Below are positions 27,259-36,362 of a stretch of 64,000 nt of DNA, piece by piece. The position numbers were made by a program, and so were the translations under genes. The stretch is from the NCBI RefSeq assembly GCF_027568515.1, contig NZ_JANKZF010000001.1, forward strand, positions 372,001 through 436,000. The letters are read 5' to 3'. How positions within the stretch are numbered: the first letter of the stretch is position 1; each line of letters begins with the position of its first letter. This stretch comes from Arthrobacter sp. HY1533. GTDB lineage: Bacteria; Actinomycetota; Actinomycetes; Actinomycetales; Micrococcaceae. The notes beneath the pieces are model-generated. The model did no database searches and was not told the origin of the DNA. It saw only the letters and a program-made list of their open reading frames with translations.

Positions 27259-27975
27259 ATGAACAACCCCCTTGTTGTGGTCGCCGGCGGCAGCAGTGCC
27301 GCCGGCATTGCCGTTGCCCAGGCCCTGCTGGCCGCGGGCATGCGCGTTCTCACTGTGGGGTCCGACGCCGGACGGATCCGGGCGGCGGCGGAGCTCGCCG
27401 GCGGTGCCGTCCCCTTGGCGTGCGACCTCGCCGACCCGGCCGCCGTTGCGGAGCTGGCCGCGGGGATCCGCCGCGACTTTGGCCCCGTTGACGGGCTCAT
27501 CCACCTGGTGGGCGGCTGGCGCGGCGGCGGCGGACTCGCCGGCCAAAGCGACGCCGACTGGGACTTCCTGCACACCTCCGTGCTGGCCACGCTGCGCAAC
27601 ACGAGCCGCGAGTTTTACCCGGATCTTGCAGCCTCCCCCGTGGGCCGGCTGGCCATCGTGTCCTCCACCTCGGTCACGGCACCCACCCCGGGCAACGCCA
27701 ACTACGCAGCCATCAAGGCCGCCGCCGAAACCTGGGTCCAGGCCGTGGCCGCCGGCTTCGCGGAGGACGGGAAAGCGGACGGCGACAAACCGGCGGAAGG
27801 CGGGGCGGCCGCCGTCGTGCTGGTGGTGAAGGCACTGCTGGATGACTCCATGCGTGCCCGCTCCCCCGAACGCACCTTCCCCGGCTTCACCGACGTTTCC
27901 GTGCTGGGCAAGGCGGTGGCGGGGCTGTTCGGCACGCCCGCCGCAGGCCTCAACGGCGCACGCATCATTCTCTAG
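27259..27975 (+). CDS. SDR family oxidoreductase
   Basis: This is a 238-residue short-chain dehydrogenase. The cofactor loop is atypical (AGGSSAAGIAVAQ instead of TGxxxGxG), but the D-x-D patch (ACDLADPAAV), NAG-equivalent HLVGGWRGG, catalytic serine in IVSSTSV and YxxxK in NYAAIKAAAE are present. The ATG at 27259 is favoured over GTG 27241 because TTGGAGGC precedes it. It follows DUF6421 directly, suggesting a common pathway whose substrate is unknown. Confidence 0.87.
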   Translation: MNNPLVVVAGGSSAAGIAVAQALLAAGMRVLTVGSDAGRIRAAAELAGGAVPLACDLADPAAVAELAAGIRRDFGPVDGLIHLVGGWRGGGGLAGQSDADWDFLHTSVLATLRNTSREFYPDLAASPVGRLAIVSSTSVTAPTPGNANYAAIKAAAETWVQAVAAGFAEDGKADGDKPAEGGAAAVVLVVKALLDDSMRARSPERTFPGFTDVSVLGKAVAGLFGTPAAGLNGARIIL

Positions 27976-28003
27976 ACGCACTACCTGAACCGAAAGGCCC
28001 CAC

Positions 28004-29065
28004 GTGGACCACGAAACCGCACCCCTGCACGACCGCTCAGTGACCAGCTTTGCCTCCGACAACTACTCGGGCATCCACCCCGAGGTGCTGGCCGCACTGG
28101 CCGCCGCCAACGGAGGGCACCAGACTGCCTACGGCGAGGACGTCTACACGGCGGCGCTGAAGGAAGAAATGGGCAAGCTGTTCGGCAAGGACGTGGAGGT
28201 GTTCCCCGTTTTCAACGGCACGGGCGCCAACGTGGTGGGGCTGCAGTCGCTGCTGCCGCGCTGGGGCGCCGTGGTGTGTGCGGCCACGGCCCACATCAAC
28301 ATGGACGAGAACGGTGCGCCCGAGCGTGTTGGCGGCATGAAGCTGCTGGCCGTGCCCACCCCCGACGGCAAGCTCACCCCCGAGCTGATCGACAAGGAGG
28401 CGTGGGGCTTTGGCGACGAGCACCGCGCGCAGCCGCTGGCCGTCTCCATCACCCAGACCACTGAACTGGGCACCTGCTACACGCCGGCGGAGGTGCGCGC
28501 CATCTGCGAGCACGCGCACTCGCTGGGCATGAAGGTGCACATGGACGGCGCCCGGCTGGCCAACGCCGCCGCGCACCTTGGCGTCCCCGTGCGGGAGTTC
28601 ACCTCCGACGCCGGCGTTGACGTGCTGTCCTTCGGCGGCACCAAGAACGGCATCATGTTTGGCGAGGCCGTGGTGGCGCTGAACCCAGAGGCTGCCGACG
28701 GGCTGATCTACCTGCGCAAGATGAACATGCAGCTCTCCTCCAAGATGCGCTTCATCTCCGCCCAGCTGCTGGCACTGCTGGCGAACGACCTCTGGCTGGA
28801 CTCCGCCGCCCACGCCAACGCCATGGCCGCCAGGCTGCGCGCCGCCGTCGAGGGCCTGCCCGGCGTGGAGATCACCCGGGACACGCAGTCCAACGGCGTG
28901 TTCGCCGTGCTCCCCGAGGGCGTGGCCGACCGCCTGCGCACCTCCTTCAAGTTCTACGACTGGGACGCCGCAGCCCGCGAGGTGCGCTGGATGTGCTCCT
29001 TCGACACCACCGAGGCCGACGTCGACGCCTTCGCCGCCGCCCTGCGCGCCGAGCTCGCAGCCTAG
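28004..29065 (+). CDS. ltaE: Low-specificity L-threonine aldolase
   Basis: This PLP enzyme cleaves threonine or allo-threonine to glycine and acetaldehyde. The 353 residues begin near FASDNYSGIHPEVL, contain AAYGEDVYT-like GHQTAYGEDVYTAALK and KVHMDGARLANAA. The PLP lysine lies in VLSFGGTKNGIMFGEAVV. The start is GTG at 28004 with GAAAGG upstream. It is the third gene of the DUF6421-SDR run and is followed by a strong hairpin; it could equally act on another beta-hydroxy amino acid. Confidence 0.92.
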   Translation: MDHETAPLHDRSVTSFASDNYSGIHPEVLAALAAANGGHQTAYGEDVYTAALKEEMGKLFGKDVEVFPVFNGTGANVVGLQSLLPRWGAVVCAATAHINMDENGAPERVGGMKLLAVPTPDGKLTPELIDKEAWGFGDEHRAQPLAVSITQTTELGTCYTPAEVRAICEHAHSLGMKVHMDGARLANAAAHLGVPVREFTSDAGVDVLSFGGTKNGIMFGEAVVALNPEAADGLIYLRKMNMQLSSKMRFISAQLLALLANDLWLDSAAHANAMAARLRAAVEGLPGVEITRDTQSNGVFAVLPEGVADRLRTSFKFYDWDAAAREVRWMCSFDTTEADVDAFAAALRAELAA

Positions 29066-29072
29066 GCTTCCG

Positions 29073-29110
29073 CGGGTTCCGGCGCCGCCTGCGGGGCGCG
29101 CCGGAACCCG
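29073..29110 (+). terminator. Hairpin after ltaE
   Basis: CGGGTTCCGGCGC and GCGCCGGAACCCG form a perfect 13-bp stem around a 12-base loop, starting eight bases after the stop. No T run follows (AATTGCGG). Confidence 0.65.
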
Positions 29111-29162
29111 AATTGCGGCGCGCCTGCCGCGCTTTGCAGCGGCACCGTCATAATCTGCGTGT

Positions 29163-29741
29163 GTGAGCCATTTAACTCCGCTGCCTGCAGACTTCCAGGC
29201 CGCGCTGGCGTCGCTGCGGACAGCGGCGAACCGCAGCGAACTGAAGCTGGCAGAACTCCCGGCGCCGGCCCGGCTTGCCCCCTTTGGTGTTGCCCTGGGT
29301 GCTGAAATCATGTCCGGCGGCGAGGAACTGGCCACGGGCCGCTTCATTTTGCTGCATGACCCCCAGGGCTCCGAACTCTGGGGCGGCACCTTCCGCGTTG
29401 TCACCTACATCCGCGCCCAGCTCGAGGCCGACATTGGCAACGACTCCCTGCTGGGCAACGTGGCCTGGGCCTGGCTCGTGGAGTCCCTTGAGGAACAGGG
29501 CGCCCTGTACAGCAACGCCGGCGGCACTGCGACGCGCATCCTCTCCGAGTCCTATGGCGCGCTGGCAGCCCGGCCCGACGCCATCGACATTGAGCTGCGC
29601 GCCTCCTGGACGCCGGAGGGAGACGCCTTCGCACCCCATTTGGAGGCCTGGGGCAACATTGTCTGCACCTTTGCAGGGCTGCCGCCCGTGCCCGACGGCG
29701 TGACCCTCCTGCCGCGCCGCCAGCGCGAGCGGGACCGCTGA
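29163..29741 (+). CDS. DUF3000 domain-containing protein
   Basis: The protein has 192 residues. It belongs to the actinobacterial DUF3000 family, which nearly always precedes the RNase D gene, as here and at M. tuberculosis Rv2680-Rv2681. Recognisable patches are LAPFGVALGAEI, GRFILLHDPQG, WLVESLEEQGALYSNAGGT and VPDGVTLLP. The GTG at 29163 sits six bases after a TAATCT -10 box, so translation is probably from a leaderless mRNA. The function is unknown; the genomic pairing suggests RNA metabolism. Confidence 0.9.
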   Translation: MSHLTPLPADFQAALASLRTAANRSELKLAELPAPARLAPFGVALGAEIMSGGEELATGRFILLHDPQGSELWGGTFRVVTYIRAQLEADIGNDSLLGNVAWAWLVESLEEQGALYSNAGGTATRILSESYGALAARPDAIDIELRASWTPEGDAFAPHLEAWGNIVCTFAGLPPVPDGVTLLPRRQRERDR

Positions 29742-29827
29742 CCCAGCAACTCCCGGGCCGTGGATCCTGGCGCGTTCCGGCGCCGGTTCGGGGCAGGCAA
29801 GCGTCCATTCGGTAGACTAAGGCCATC

Positions 29828-31243
29828 ATGACCATTCCGCAGTCAAGCGCCCACCACCGCGCCAAGGCCCAAAAGACCACCCGCCTCCAAGGCCACGGCT
29901 CCCCCGGTTCCCCCGAACCCACCTCCAGCGTTGCCGGGACTGACCCGGAGCCGGCCCCCCTTACCTCCGTGGTCATTGACGGCGTGACTGTTGACTTGGG
30001 CGAACTCCCCGAGCTGGTGAACCTGGAGATGCCCCGGGACGGGATTCCCGCCGTCGTGGACACCGAGCCTGCCCTGCGCCGCTGCGCCGCCGCCTTGGCC
30101 GCCGGAACCGGGCCCGCCGCCGTCGACACCGAGCGCGCCTCCGGCTTCCGCTACGGCCAGCGCGCCATGCTCGTGCAAATCCGCCGCGAAGGCGCCGGCA
30201 CCTGGCTCATTGACCCCGAGGCCTTCGACGACCTGAAGATCATCAACGATGCACTGGACGGCGTCGAGTGGATCCTGCACGCCGCCAGCCAGGACCTGCC
30301 CTGCCTGGACGGCGTGGGCATGTGGCCGCACACGCTCTTTGACACGGAACTGGCCGCCCGCATTGCCGGCCTGCCGCGCGTGGGGCTCGGCGCCGTGGTC
30401 GAATCCCTGCTTGGCTACCACCTGGCCAAGGAGCATTCCGCGGCCGACTGGTCCACCCGGCCCCTGCCCGAGCCGTGGCTGCGCTACGCCGCCCTGGACG
30501 TTGAGGTGCTCGTTGAACTCCAGGAGGAGCTCGTGGCACTGCTGGAGGACGAGGGCAAGATGGAGTACGCCGCCCAGGAATTCGCACACCTCGTGAACGC
30601 CGGCGTGCCCGCACCCCGCACGGATCCGTGGCGCCGCACCTCGGGCGCTCACACCCTCCGCAACCGCGTCCAGCTGGCTGCCGTGCGGGAGCTTTGGGAG
30701 ACCCGTGAACGCCTCGCGGAGAGCCGCGACATTGCCCCCGGCCGCCTCATCCCGGACTCCGCAATCGTCGCCGCGGCCAAGGGCATGCCCACCACCGTGC
30801 CTGCCCTGCTGGCCCTGTCCGGTTTCCACGGCCGCTCCGCCAAGCGCGACGCACCCAAGTGGCTCCACGCCATCCAGACCGCCAAGAACAGCTCTGACCT
30901 GCCACCGCTGCAGGTGTCCAACAATGCGCCGCCGCCGCCGCGAGTGTGGGCCGAGCGCGACCCCGAGGCCGCCGCACGCCTGGCCACTGTCCGTCCCCGC
31001 ATGGCCGAGCTGTCGGAGGAACTGAACATCCCCGCGGAAAACCTGTTGACCCCTGACTTCCTGCGCCGCATCAGCTGGCGCCCGCCGTCGCCCATCACGA
31101 TGGAAACCGTCTCGGCGCAGCTGGCCGAACTGGGGGCACGCCCGTGGCAGGTCGAGAAGACGGCACCGCTGCTCGCCGAGGCACTGGCCCACCCGGATCC
31201 GCTGGAGCCCCGCAAGCCCCGGGAGGAGCAGGAAGCGTCCTAG
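29828..31243 (+). CDS. rnd: Ribonuclease D family 3'-5' exonuclease with HRDC domain
   Basis: RnD trims tRNA 3' ends. The 471 residues comprise a disordered N-terminus (~45), the DEDDy exonuclease domain and a C-terminal HRDC nucleic-acid-binding domain. ExoI is AVDTERASGFRY, ExoII is HAASQDLPCLDGV, and ExoIII is LRYAALDVEVLVEL; all four acidic residues and the tyrosine are intact. TAGACT at 29813-29818 is a -10 candidate that leaves almost no leader. Confidence 0.94.
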   Translation: MTIPQSSAHHRAKAQKTTRLQGHGSPGSPEPTSSVAGTDPEPAPLTSVVIDGVTVDLGELPELVNLEMPRDGIPAVVDTEPALRRCAAALAAGTGPAAVDTERASGFRYGQRAMLVQIRREGAGTWLIDPEAFDDLKIINDALDGVEWILHAASQDLPCLDGVGMWPHTLFDTELAARIAGLPRVGLGAVVESLLGYHLAKEHSAADWSTRPLPEPWLRYAALDVEVLVELQEELVALLEDEGKMEYAAQEFAHLVNAGVPAPRTDPWRRTSGAHTLRNRVQLAAVRELWETRERLAESRDIAPGRLIPDSAIVAAAKGMPTTVPALLALSGFHGRSAKRDAPKWLHAIQTAKNSSDLPPLQVSNNAPPPPRVWAERDPEAAARLATVRPRMAELSEELNIPAENLLTPDFLRRISWRPPSPITMETVSAQLAELGARPWQVEKTAPLLAEALAHPDPLEPRKPREEQEAS

Positions 31244-31296
31244 AAGGCCCCCGGCACCCGCCCAGCCCTGCTTCACGTCTGCGATTTGGCCCACAA

Positions 31297-31312
31297 GTTA
31301 CTCACGAGTAAC
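31297..31312. promoter_or_regulatory. Palindromic operator-like site upstream of fadAB
   Basis: GTTACTC-AC-GAGTAAC is a perfect palindrome with 7-base arms and a 2-base centre, located 72 bases before the fadA start in a 140-base intergenic gap. The size and symmetry fit a TetR- or GntR-type repressor, the classes that usually control beta-oxidation genes. No regulator gene is adjacent. Confidence 0.6.
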
Positions 31313-31383
31313 ATGAGGTTCGACACAGCCGTCCGCCTCCGAGCGCCAGACGGCACCCGTTGATTGCGATCAAGGAGCAAGAC

Positions 31384-32628
31384 GTGAGCCAAAACCGGCA
31401 GATCAGGGACGTGGTCTTTGTGGACGGCGTCCGCACCCCCTTCGGACGGGCGGGTGAAAAGGGCATCTATGCCTCCACCCGCGCCGACGACCTGGTGGTC
31501 AAGTGCATCCGCGAGCTCATGCGCCGCAACCCGCAGCTTCCCGCCGATCGCGTGGACGAGGTGTCGATCGCGGCGACCACGCAGACCGGCGACCAGGGCC
31601 TGACCATTGGCCGCACGGCTGCCCTGCTCGCCGGGCTGCCACAGTCGGTGCCGGGTTTCGCCATCGACCGCATGTGTGCCGGGGCCATGACAGCCGTGAC
31701 CACCACGGCGTCGGGCATTGGCGTTGGCGCCTACGACGTGGTCATTGCCGGCGGTGTTGAGCACATGGGGCACCACCCCATGGGCGTTGGGGCCGACCCG
31801 AACCCGCGCTTCATGTCGGAGCGGATCGTGGACCCCGCGGCCCTGAACATGGGCAACACGGCTGAAAACCTGCACGACCGCTTCCCGGCCATCACCAAGG
31901 AACGCACCGACGCCTACGCCGTGGCCAGCCAAGACAAGCTCGCCGCCGCCTACGCTGCGGAGCAGATCCAGCCCGACCTGGTGCCCGTGGCCACCCTGAA
32001 GCCCGGCACCGGCTGGACCGTCAACACGGTGGACGAGCCCCCGCGCCCCGGCACCACTGTTGAGGACCTTGCCAGCCTCCGCACCCCGTTCCGTGCCCAC
32101 GGCCGGGTCAGCGCCGGCAACGCGGCGGGCCTGAACGACGGCGCCACGGCCGCACTGCTGGCCTCCGCCGAGGCCGCCGCCGAGCTGGGCCTGCCCGTCA
32201 AGATGCGCCTGGTCAGTTACGCCTTCGCCGGCGTGGCCCCCGAGGTCATGGGTATTGGCCCCGTCCCGGCCACCGAGAAGGCCCTGCGCCTGGCCGGGCT
32301 GGGCATCGAGGACATCGGCCTGTTTGAAATCAACGAGGCATTCGCCGTGCAGGTCCTGTCCTTCCTTGACCACTTCGGCATCGCGGACAATGACCCCCGC
32401 GTCAACCGCTACGGCGGTGCCATCGCCGTGGGCCACCCCCTGGCCTCCTCCGGAGTCCGGCTCATGACCCAGCTGGCCCGCCAGTTCGAGGAAGACCACT
32501 CCGTGCAGTACGGCATCACCACCATGTGCATCGGCCTGGGCATGGGCGGCACAGTCATCTGGGAAAACCCCCACTTCGTCCCTGCAACCACTACAACCAC
32601 TGCAACAACCGAAGGGAGCGCAGCATGA
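31384..32628 (+). CDS. fadA: Acetyl-CoA C-acyltransferase (3-ketoacyl-CoA thiolase)
   Basis: This is the last step of fatty-acid beta-oxidation. The 414-residue thiolase has its nucleophilic cysteine in AIDRMCAGAMTAV, the substrate-binding NEAFAVQVLSFL, the histidine in YGGAIAVGHPLASSGVR and the second cysteine in TTMCIGLGMGGT. GTG 31384 was chosen because AAGGAG lies seven bases upstream. The stop overlaps the fadB start by four bases, the classical FadA-FadB complex arrangement but with fadA first. Confidence 0.95.
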   Translation: MSQNRQIRDVVFVDGVRTPFGRAGEKGIYASTRADDLVVKCIRELMRRNPQLPADRVDEVSIAATTQTGDQGLTIGRTAALLAGLPQSVPGFAIDRMCAGAMTAVTTTASGIGVGAYDVVIAGGVEHMGHHPMGVGADPNPRFMSERIVDPAALNMGNTAENLHDRFPAITKERTDAYAVASQDKLAAAYAAEQIQPDLVPVATLKPGTGWTVNTVDEPPRPGTTVEDLASLRTPFRAHGRVSAGNAAGLNDGATAALLASAEAAAELGLPVKMRLVSYAFAGVAPEVMGIGPVPATEKALRLAGLGIEDIGLFEINEAFAVQVLSFLDHFGIADNDPRVNRYGGAIAVGHPLASSGVRLMTQLARQFEEDHSVQYGITTMCIGLGMGGTVIWENPHFVPATTTTTATTEGSAA

Positions 32629-34769
32629 GCGCCCAGGACTTCAACAAGCTCGCAGCCCTCTTCCCCGACGAAGTGGTGACCCACTCCTACGTGCAGGACA
32701 TCCCCCTGCCCGGCGTGGACGGGGCTCCCAGCGCCGGCACCTTTGCCCTCATCACCCTGGACAACGGCCTGGACCACCGCCGCCCCAGCACACTGGGCCC
32801 CAACACGCTCGTGGAGCTGGGCACAGTGTTGGAGGCACAGCACGACCGGGCCGCCCGTGGCGAGATCCAGGGTGTGGGCGTCACCGGCAAGCCGTTCTTC
32901 CTGGTCGCCGGGGCGGACCTGTCCGCCGTCAAGGGGCTCAAGGACAGGGAGGCCGGGCTGTGGATGGCCCAGTTGGGACACGACGTCTACTCCACCCTGA
33001 ACAACCTCGGCGTGCCCAGCTTCGTGTTCATCAATGGCCTGGCACTGGGTGGCGGCCTCGAGATTGCCCTGAACGCCAATTACCGCACCGTCTCCACCGG
33101 CGCGGGTGCCCTTGCATTGCCCGAGGCGTTCCTGGGCCTGGTCCCCGGCTGGGGCGGCGTGTACCTGCTCCCCCGCCTGATCGGCCCGGCCAACGCCGTG
33201 CAGGTCATGATTGAAAACGCACTGTCCAACAACCGGACCCTCAGCGGCCCGGCAGCCTACAAGCTGGGCATCGCCGACGCCCTGTTTGAGCCCGCCGATT
33301 TCCTGGAGCAGTCACTGGGCTGGGCCGCCCGCGTGCTGGCCGGCGTAGAGGTGCCCAGCCGCCCCAACGCCGTCTCCGAACCGCTCAGCGAGGAGAACAG
33401 CGCAGCCTGGGATGCCGCCGTCGTGCGTGCCAAGGCGTTTGTCGAGGCCAAGACCTCCAACGCGGCGCCCGCCCCGGCCAAGGTGATCGAGCTGCTGGAA
33501 AAGGGCAAGCACTTTAGCAAGGCAGAATCCTTCGCAGCCGAGGATGAGGCGCTGGCGGAGCTCATGCAGACGCCGCAGTTCAAGGACACCGTGTACGCGT
33601 TCCTTGACCTGGTGCAGAAGCGGGCCAAGAAGCCGGCCGGCGCACCCGACCCGAAGCTGGCCCGCCCCGTCACGAAGGTGGGAGTGGTGGGTGCCGGCCT
33701 CATGGCAGGGCAGTTTGCACTGCTGTTTGCCCGCCAGCTCAAGGTGCCCGTGGTCATGACCGACATCGACGCCGAGCGCGTGGACAGGGGCGTTGGCTAC
33801 GTGCACGGCGAGGTGGACAAGCTGCTGGCCAAGGGCCGGATCAGCCAGGACGCGGCGAACCGCACCAAGGCGCTCGTGACCGGCTCCGTGTCCAAGGAGG
33901 CGTTTGCGGACGCCGACTTCGTGATCGAGGCCGTGTTTGAGGAACTCAACGTCAAGAAGGCCGTGTTTGCCGAGGTGGAGGCAATCGTCTCCCCCGAGTG
34001 CATTTTGGCCACCAACACCTCCTCCCTGTCGGTGACGGCCATGGCGGCGGACCTGCGGCACCCCGAGCGGCTTGTGGGGTTCCATTTCTTCAACCCCGTG
34101 GCAGTCATGCCGCTGCTGGAGATTGTGCGCGCGCCCAAGACCGACGACGCCGTGCTGGCCACCGCATTCGCCACGGCCAAGGCGCTGCGCAAGACGGCGG
34201 TGCTGGTCAAGGACGCTGCCGCGTTTGTGGTCAACCGTGTGCTGCTGCGCCTCATGGCGGAGGTCTCCAAGGCCTTTGACGAGGGCACCGACGCGCATGT
34301 TGCCGACACTGCACTGCGCCCCATGGGCCTGCCCATGACCCCGTTCAACCTGCTGGCCATGGTGGGAATCCCCGTGGCCCAGCACGTCACGGAGTCGCTG
34401 CATGCCGCGTTCGGGGAGCGTTTCCACGTCTCGGCCAACCAGCAGGCGCTGATCAACGCTGGCGTCAAGGGGCTGTGGGAGACCGCGGAGGACGGTTCAG
34501 TGTCCATCCCGGCCAGCACCCTGGCGCTGCTCACCTTCGGTAGCAGCCCGTCCACCGGGGAGGAGCTGCTGCGCCGCACGCAGGACGCCCTGGCCGAGGA
34601 AATCGGGCTCATGCTTGAGGAGGGCGTGGTGGCGGGCCCCGAGGACATCGACCTGTGCATGATCCTGGGCGCCGGCTGGCCCATGCACCTGGGCGGCATC
34701 ACTCCGTACCTGGACCGGGTTGGTGCCTCGCAGCGGGTCAACGGGAAGCCGTTCCACCCCGCCGCCTAG
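32625..34769 (+). CDS. fadB: Multifunctional enoyl-CoA hydratase/3-hydroxyacyl-CoA dehydrogenase
   Basis: This 714-residue trifunctional alpha subunit hydrates enoyl-CoA and oxidises 3-hydroxyacyl-CoA. The N-terminal crotonase domain keeps both catalytic glutamates (LALGGGLEIAL and LALPEAFLGLVPGWGG) and the oxyanion VAGADLSA. The dehydrogenase domain starts at VGVVGAGLMAGQFA (slightly unusual after GLM) and has ATNTSSLSVTAMA and VGFHFFNPVAVMPLLEIV. ATG 32625 follows GGGAG. Normal length for FadB. Confidence 0.95.
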   Translation: MSAQDFNKLAALFPDEVVTHSYVQDIPLPGVDGAPSAGTFALITLDNGLDHRRPSTLGPNTLVELGTVLEAQHDRAARGEIQGVGVTGKPFFLVAGADLSAVKGLKDREAGLWMAQLGHDVYSTLNNLGVPSFVFINGLALGGGLEIALNANYRTVSTGAGALALPEAFLGLVPGWGGVYLLPRLIGPANAVQVMIENALSNNRTLSGPAAYKLGIADALFEPADFLEQSLGWAARVLAGVEVPSRPNAVSEPLSEENSAAWDAAVVRAKAFVEAKTSNAAPAPAKVIELLEKGKHFSKAESFAAEDEALAELMQTPQFKDTVYAFLDLVQKRAKKPAGAPDPKLARPVTKVGVVGAGLMAGQFALLFARQLKVPVVMTDIDAERVDRGVGYVHGEVDKLLAKGRISQDAANRTKALVTGSVSKEAFADADFVIEAVFEELNVKKAVFAEVEAIVSPECILATNTSSLSVTAMAADLRHPERLVGFHFFNPVAVMPLLEIVRAPKTDDAVLATAFATAKALRKTAVLVKDAAAFVVNRVLLRLMAEVSKAFDEGTDAHVADTALRPMGLPMTPFNLLAMVGIPVAQHVTESLHAAFGERFHVSANQQALINAGVKGLWETAEDGSVSIPASTLALLTFGSSPSTGEELLRRTQDALAEEIGLMLEEGVVAGPEDIDLCMILGAGWPMHLGGITPYLDRVGASQRVNGKPFHPAA

Positions 34770-34783
34770 CTCCCGCGTATGCC

Positions 34784-34829
34784 AACGGGCGGGCCCGCAC
34801 CTTGATTCGCAGGTGCGGGCCCGCCCGTT
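34784..34829 (+). terminator. Strong terminator of fadAB
   Basis: AACGGGCGGGCCCGCACCT at 34784-34802 and its exact complement at 34811-34829 form a 19-bp stem with an eight-base loop, followed by TCGCTTTC. It lies 14 bases after the fadB stop. Confidence 0.85.
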
Positions 34830-34864
34830 TCGCTTTCAGGTGTCGTGGCCTGAAACAATGGGGC

Positions 34865-35317
34865 ATGACTTCCGAGCCTTCCCTGACCCGCCGTTCAACC
34901 CTGAAAGCCACCACGGCAGCCACGGGCGCCGCGTGCGCGCTGGCCCTGATGGGCTGCGCCCCGTCCGCCGCCGACATCCGCAGCAAGGGCAAGACACCGG
35001 CAGAGATCCCCACAGGCGGCACGCCGCACCAGGTGGGCAAGTTGTCTGAACTTCCCGTGGGCACCACGGCCGCAGCCACGGCCGGCAACGTTGAGGTCAT
35101 GCTGTTCCGGCCCGACGAGACAACCATCCTGGCCTACACCGACATCTGCACGCATGCCGGCTGCAAGGTGGCCCCCAACGGCGAAGACTTCAAGTGCCCC
35201 TGCCACAGCTCCATCTTCAAGGGCAGTGACGGGACCGTGGTCTCAGGCCCCGCCAAGGCTGCCCTGCCCCGCTATGCAGCGGCGATCGACGGCGAATGGA
35301 TCACCGTCTCCGTCTAG
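34865..35317 (+). CDS. Rieske [2Fe-2S] Tat-exported lipoprotein
   Basis: The 150-residue protein starts at ATG 34865. A twin-arginine signal (LTRRSTLKATTAATGAA) is followed by a hydrophobic core and a lipobox ending ALMGC, so it should be exported folded and lipidated on Cys. The Rieske domain has both cluster motifs, CTHAGCKV and CPCHSSIF. Small soluble Rieske lipoproteins of this kind occur in actinobacteria as electron carriers without a known partner; no oxidoreductase is adjacent. Confidence 0.9.
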   Translation: MTSEPSLTRRSTLKATTAATGAACALALMGCAPSAADIRSKGKTPAEIPTGGTPHQVGKLSELPVGTTAAATAGNVEVMLFRPDETTILAYTDICTHAGCKVAPNGEDFKCPCHSSIFKGSDGTVVSGPAKAALPRYAAAIDGEWITVSV

Positions 35318-35326
35318 AAACTCCGT

Positions 35327-36316
35327 CTAGAACAGGGCCGTGCGCGGGACCTTCGGGAAGATCGCATCCAGCTCAACGAGGTCTTCCCCCGTGGGCTTCC
35401 ATGAGGCAGCGCGGGCGTTTTCCCGCACCTGCTCGGGCCGTGTGGCGCCTGCAATGACACTGGCCACGGACTTCTGGGCCGCGAGCCAGCTGAACGCCAC
35501 CTGCACCTCGGTGAGGCCGCGTGCTGCGGCAAAGTCGCCATAGGCCTTCAGCTGCTCCAGGTCGGCACCCTCCACCATGTGCTGGCGCACGTAGCTCAGG
35601 CGGCTGCCTTCCGGCGCCTTGCCGGCGCTGTACTTGCCTGTCAGCATGCCGTTGGCCAGCGGAAAGTACGGCATGACGCCCAGGCCGAATGCCTCGGCGG
35701 CCGGGGTGACCTCCAGCTCCGCCCGGCGGTCCATCAGGTTGTAGTGGTTCTGGCTTGCCACGAAGCGGTTTCCGCCGGACATGCGGGCCGTGAACTCGGC
35801 CTCGGCGATCTGCCAGCCGGCCATGTTGGAGTTGCCCAGGTACAGCACCTTGCCCTGCTTGACCAGGTCGTCCAGGGCGTCAAGCGTCTCGGCAATCGGG
35901 GTCTGCGGGTCCGGGGTGTGCAGGTAGTACAGGTCGATGTAGTCCGTGCCGAGGCGGCGCAGCGAGGCCTCCACCGACTGCATGATGTACTTGCGCGAGC
36001 CGCGACGACCCCAGTCGGGCCCGTTGGCGCCCTGCGCGTCGAGGCCGAACTTCGTGGCCACAACAACTTTCTCCCGCTCTGAACCCAGGGACTTGGCCAG
36101 CATGGTCTCGCTCAAGCCCGGGTGGGATCCGTAGATGTCGGCAACGTCGAAGAGCGTGATGCCCTCCTCCAGCGCGGCATGCACGACGGCGTCCGCGCCC
36201 TCCTGCGTTTCCGTCACCGATCCCGGGCGGCCCAGGTTGTTGCACCCGAGCCCCACGGTGGAAACTGTCAGTCCGGAGTGGCCAACCTGGCGGTATTCAA
36301 TGGTGTTCTGCGTCAT
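35327..36316 (-). CDS. Aldo/keto reductase
   Basis: This is a 329-residue NADPH-dependent TIM-barrel oxidoreductase. The catalytic tetrad is visible: Asp and Tyr in FDVADIYGSHPGLSE, Lys in VVVATKFGLD and His in IDLYYLHTPDPQTP. The C-terminal cofactor site is VIAGATRPEQVRENA. The ATG at 36316 lies six bases after a TATTGT -10 box and has no ribosome site, pointing to a leaderless mRNA. It ends nine bases from the convergent Rieske gene. Substrate unknown. Confidence 0.93.
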   Translation of the reverse strand: MTQNTIEYRQVGHSGLTVSTVGLGCNNLGRPGSVTETQEGADAVVHAALEEGITLFDVADIYGSHPGLSETMLAKSLGSEREKVVVATKFGLDAQGANGPDWGRRGSRKYIMQSVEASLRRLGTDYIDLYYLHTPDPQTPIAETLDALDDLVKQGKVLYLGNSNMAGWQIAEAEFTARMSGGNRFVASQNHYNLMDRRAELEVTPAAEAFGLGVMPYFPLANGMLTGKYSAGKAPEGSRLSYVRQHMVEGADLEQLKAYGDFAAARGLTEVQVAFSWLAAQKSVASVIAGATRPEQVRENARAASWKPTGEDLVELDAIFPKVPRTALF

Positions 36317-36362
36317 GGTTCAACAATATCCAATCCCGGGCGTTCGCCCCGCCAACGCACAA

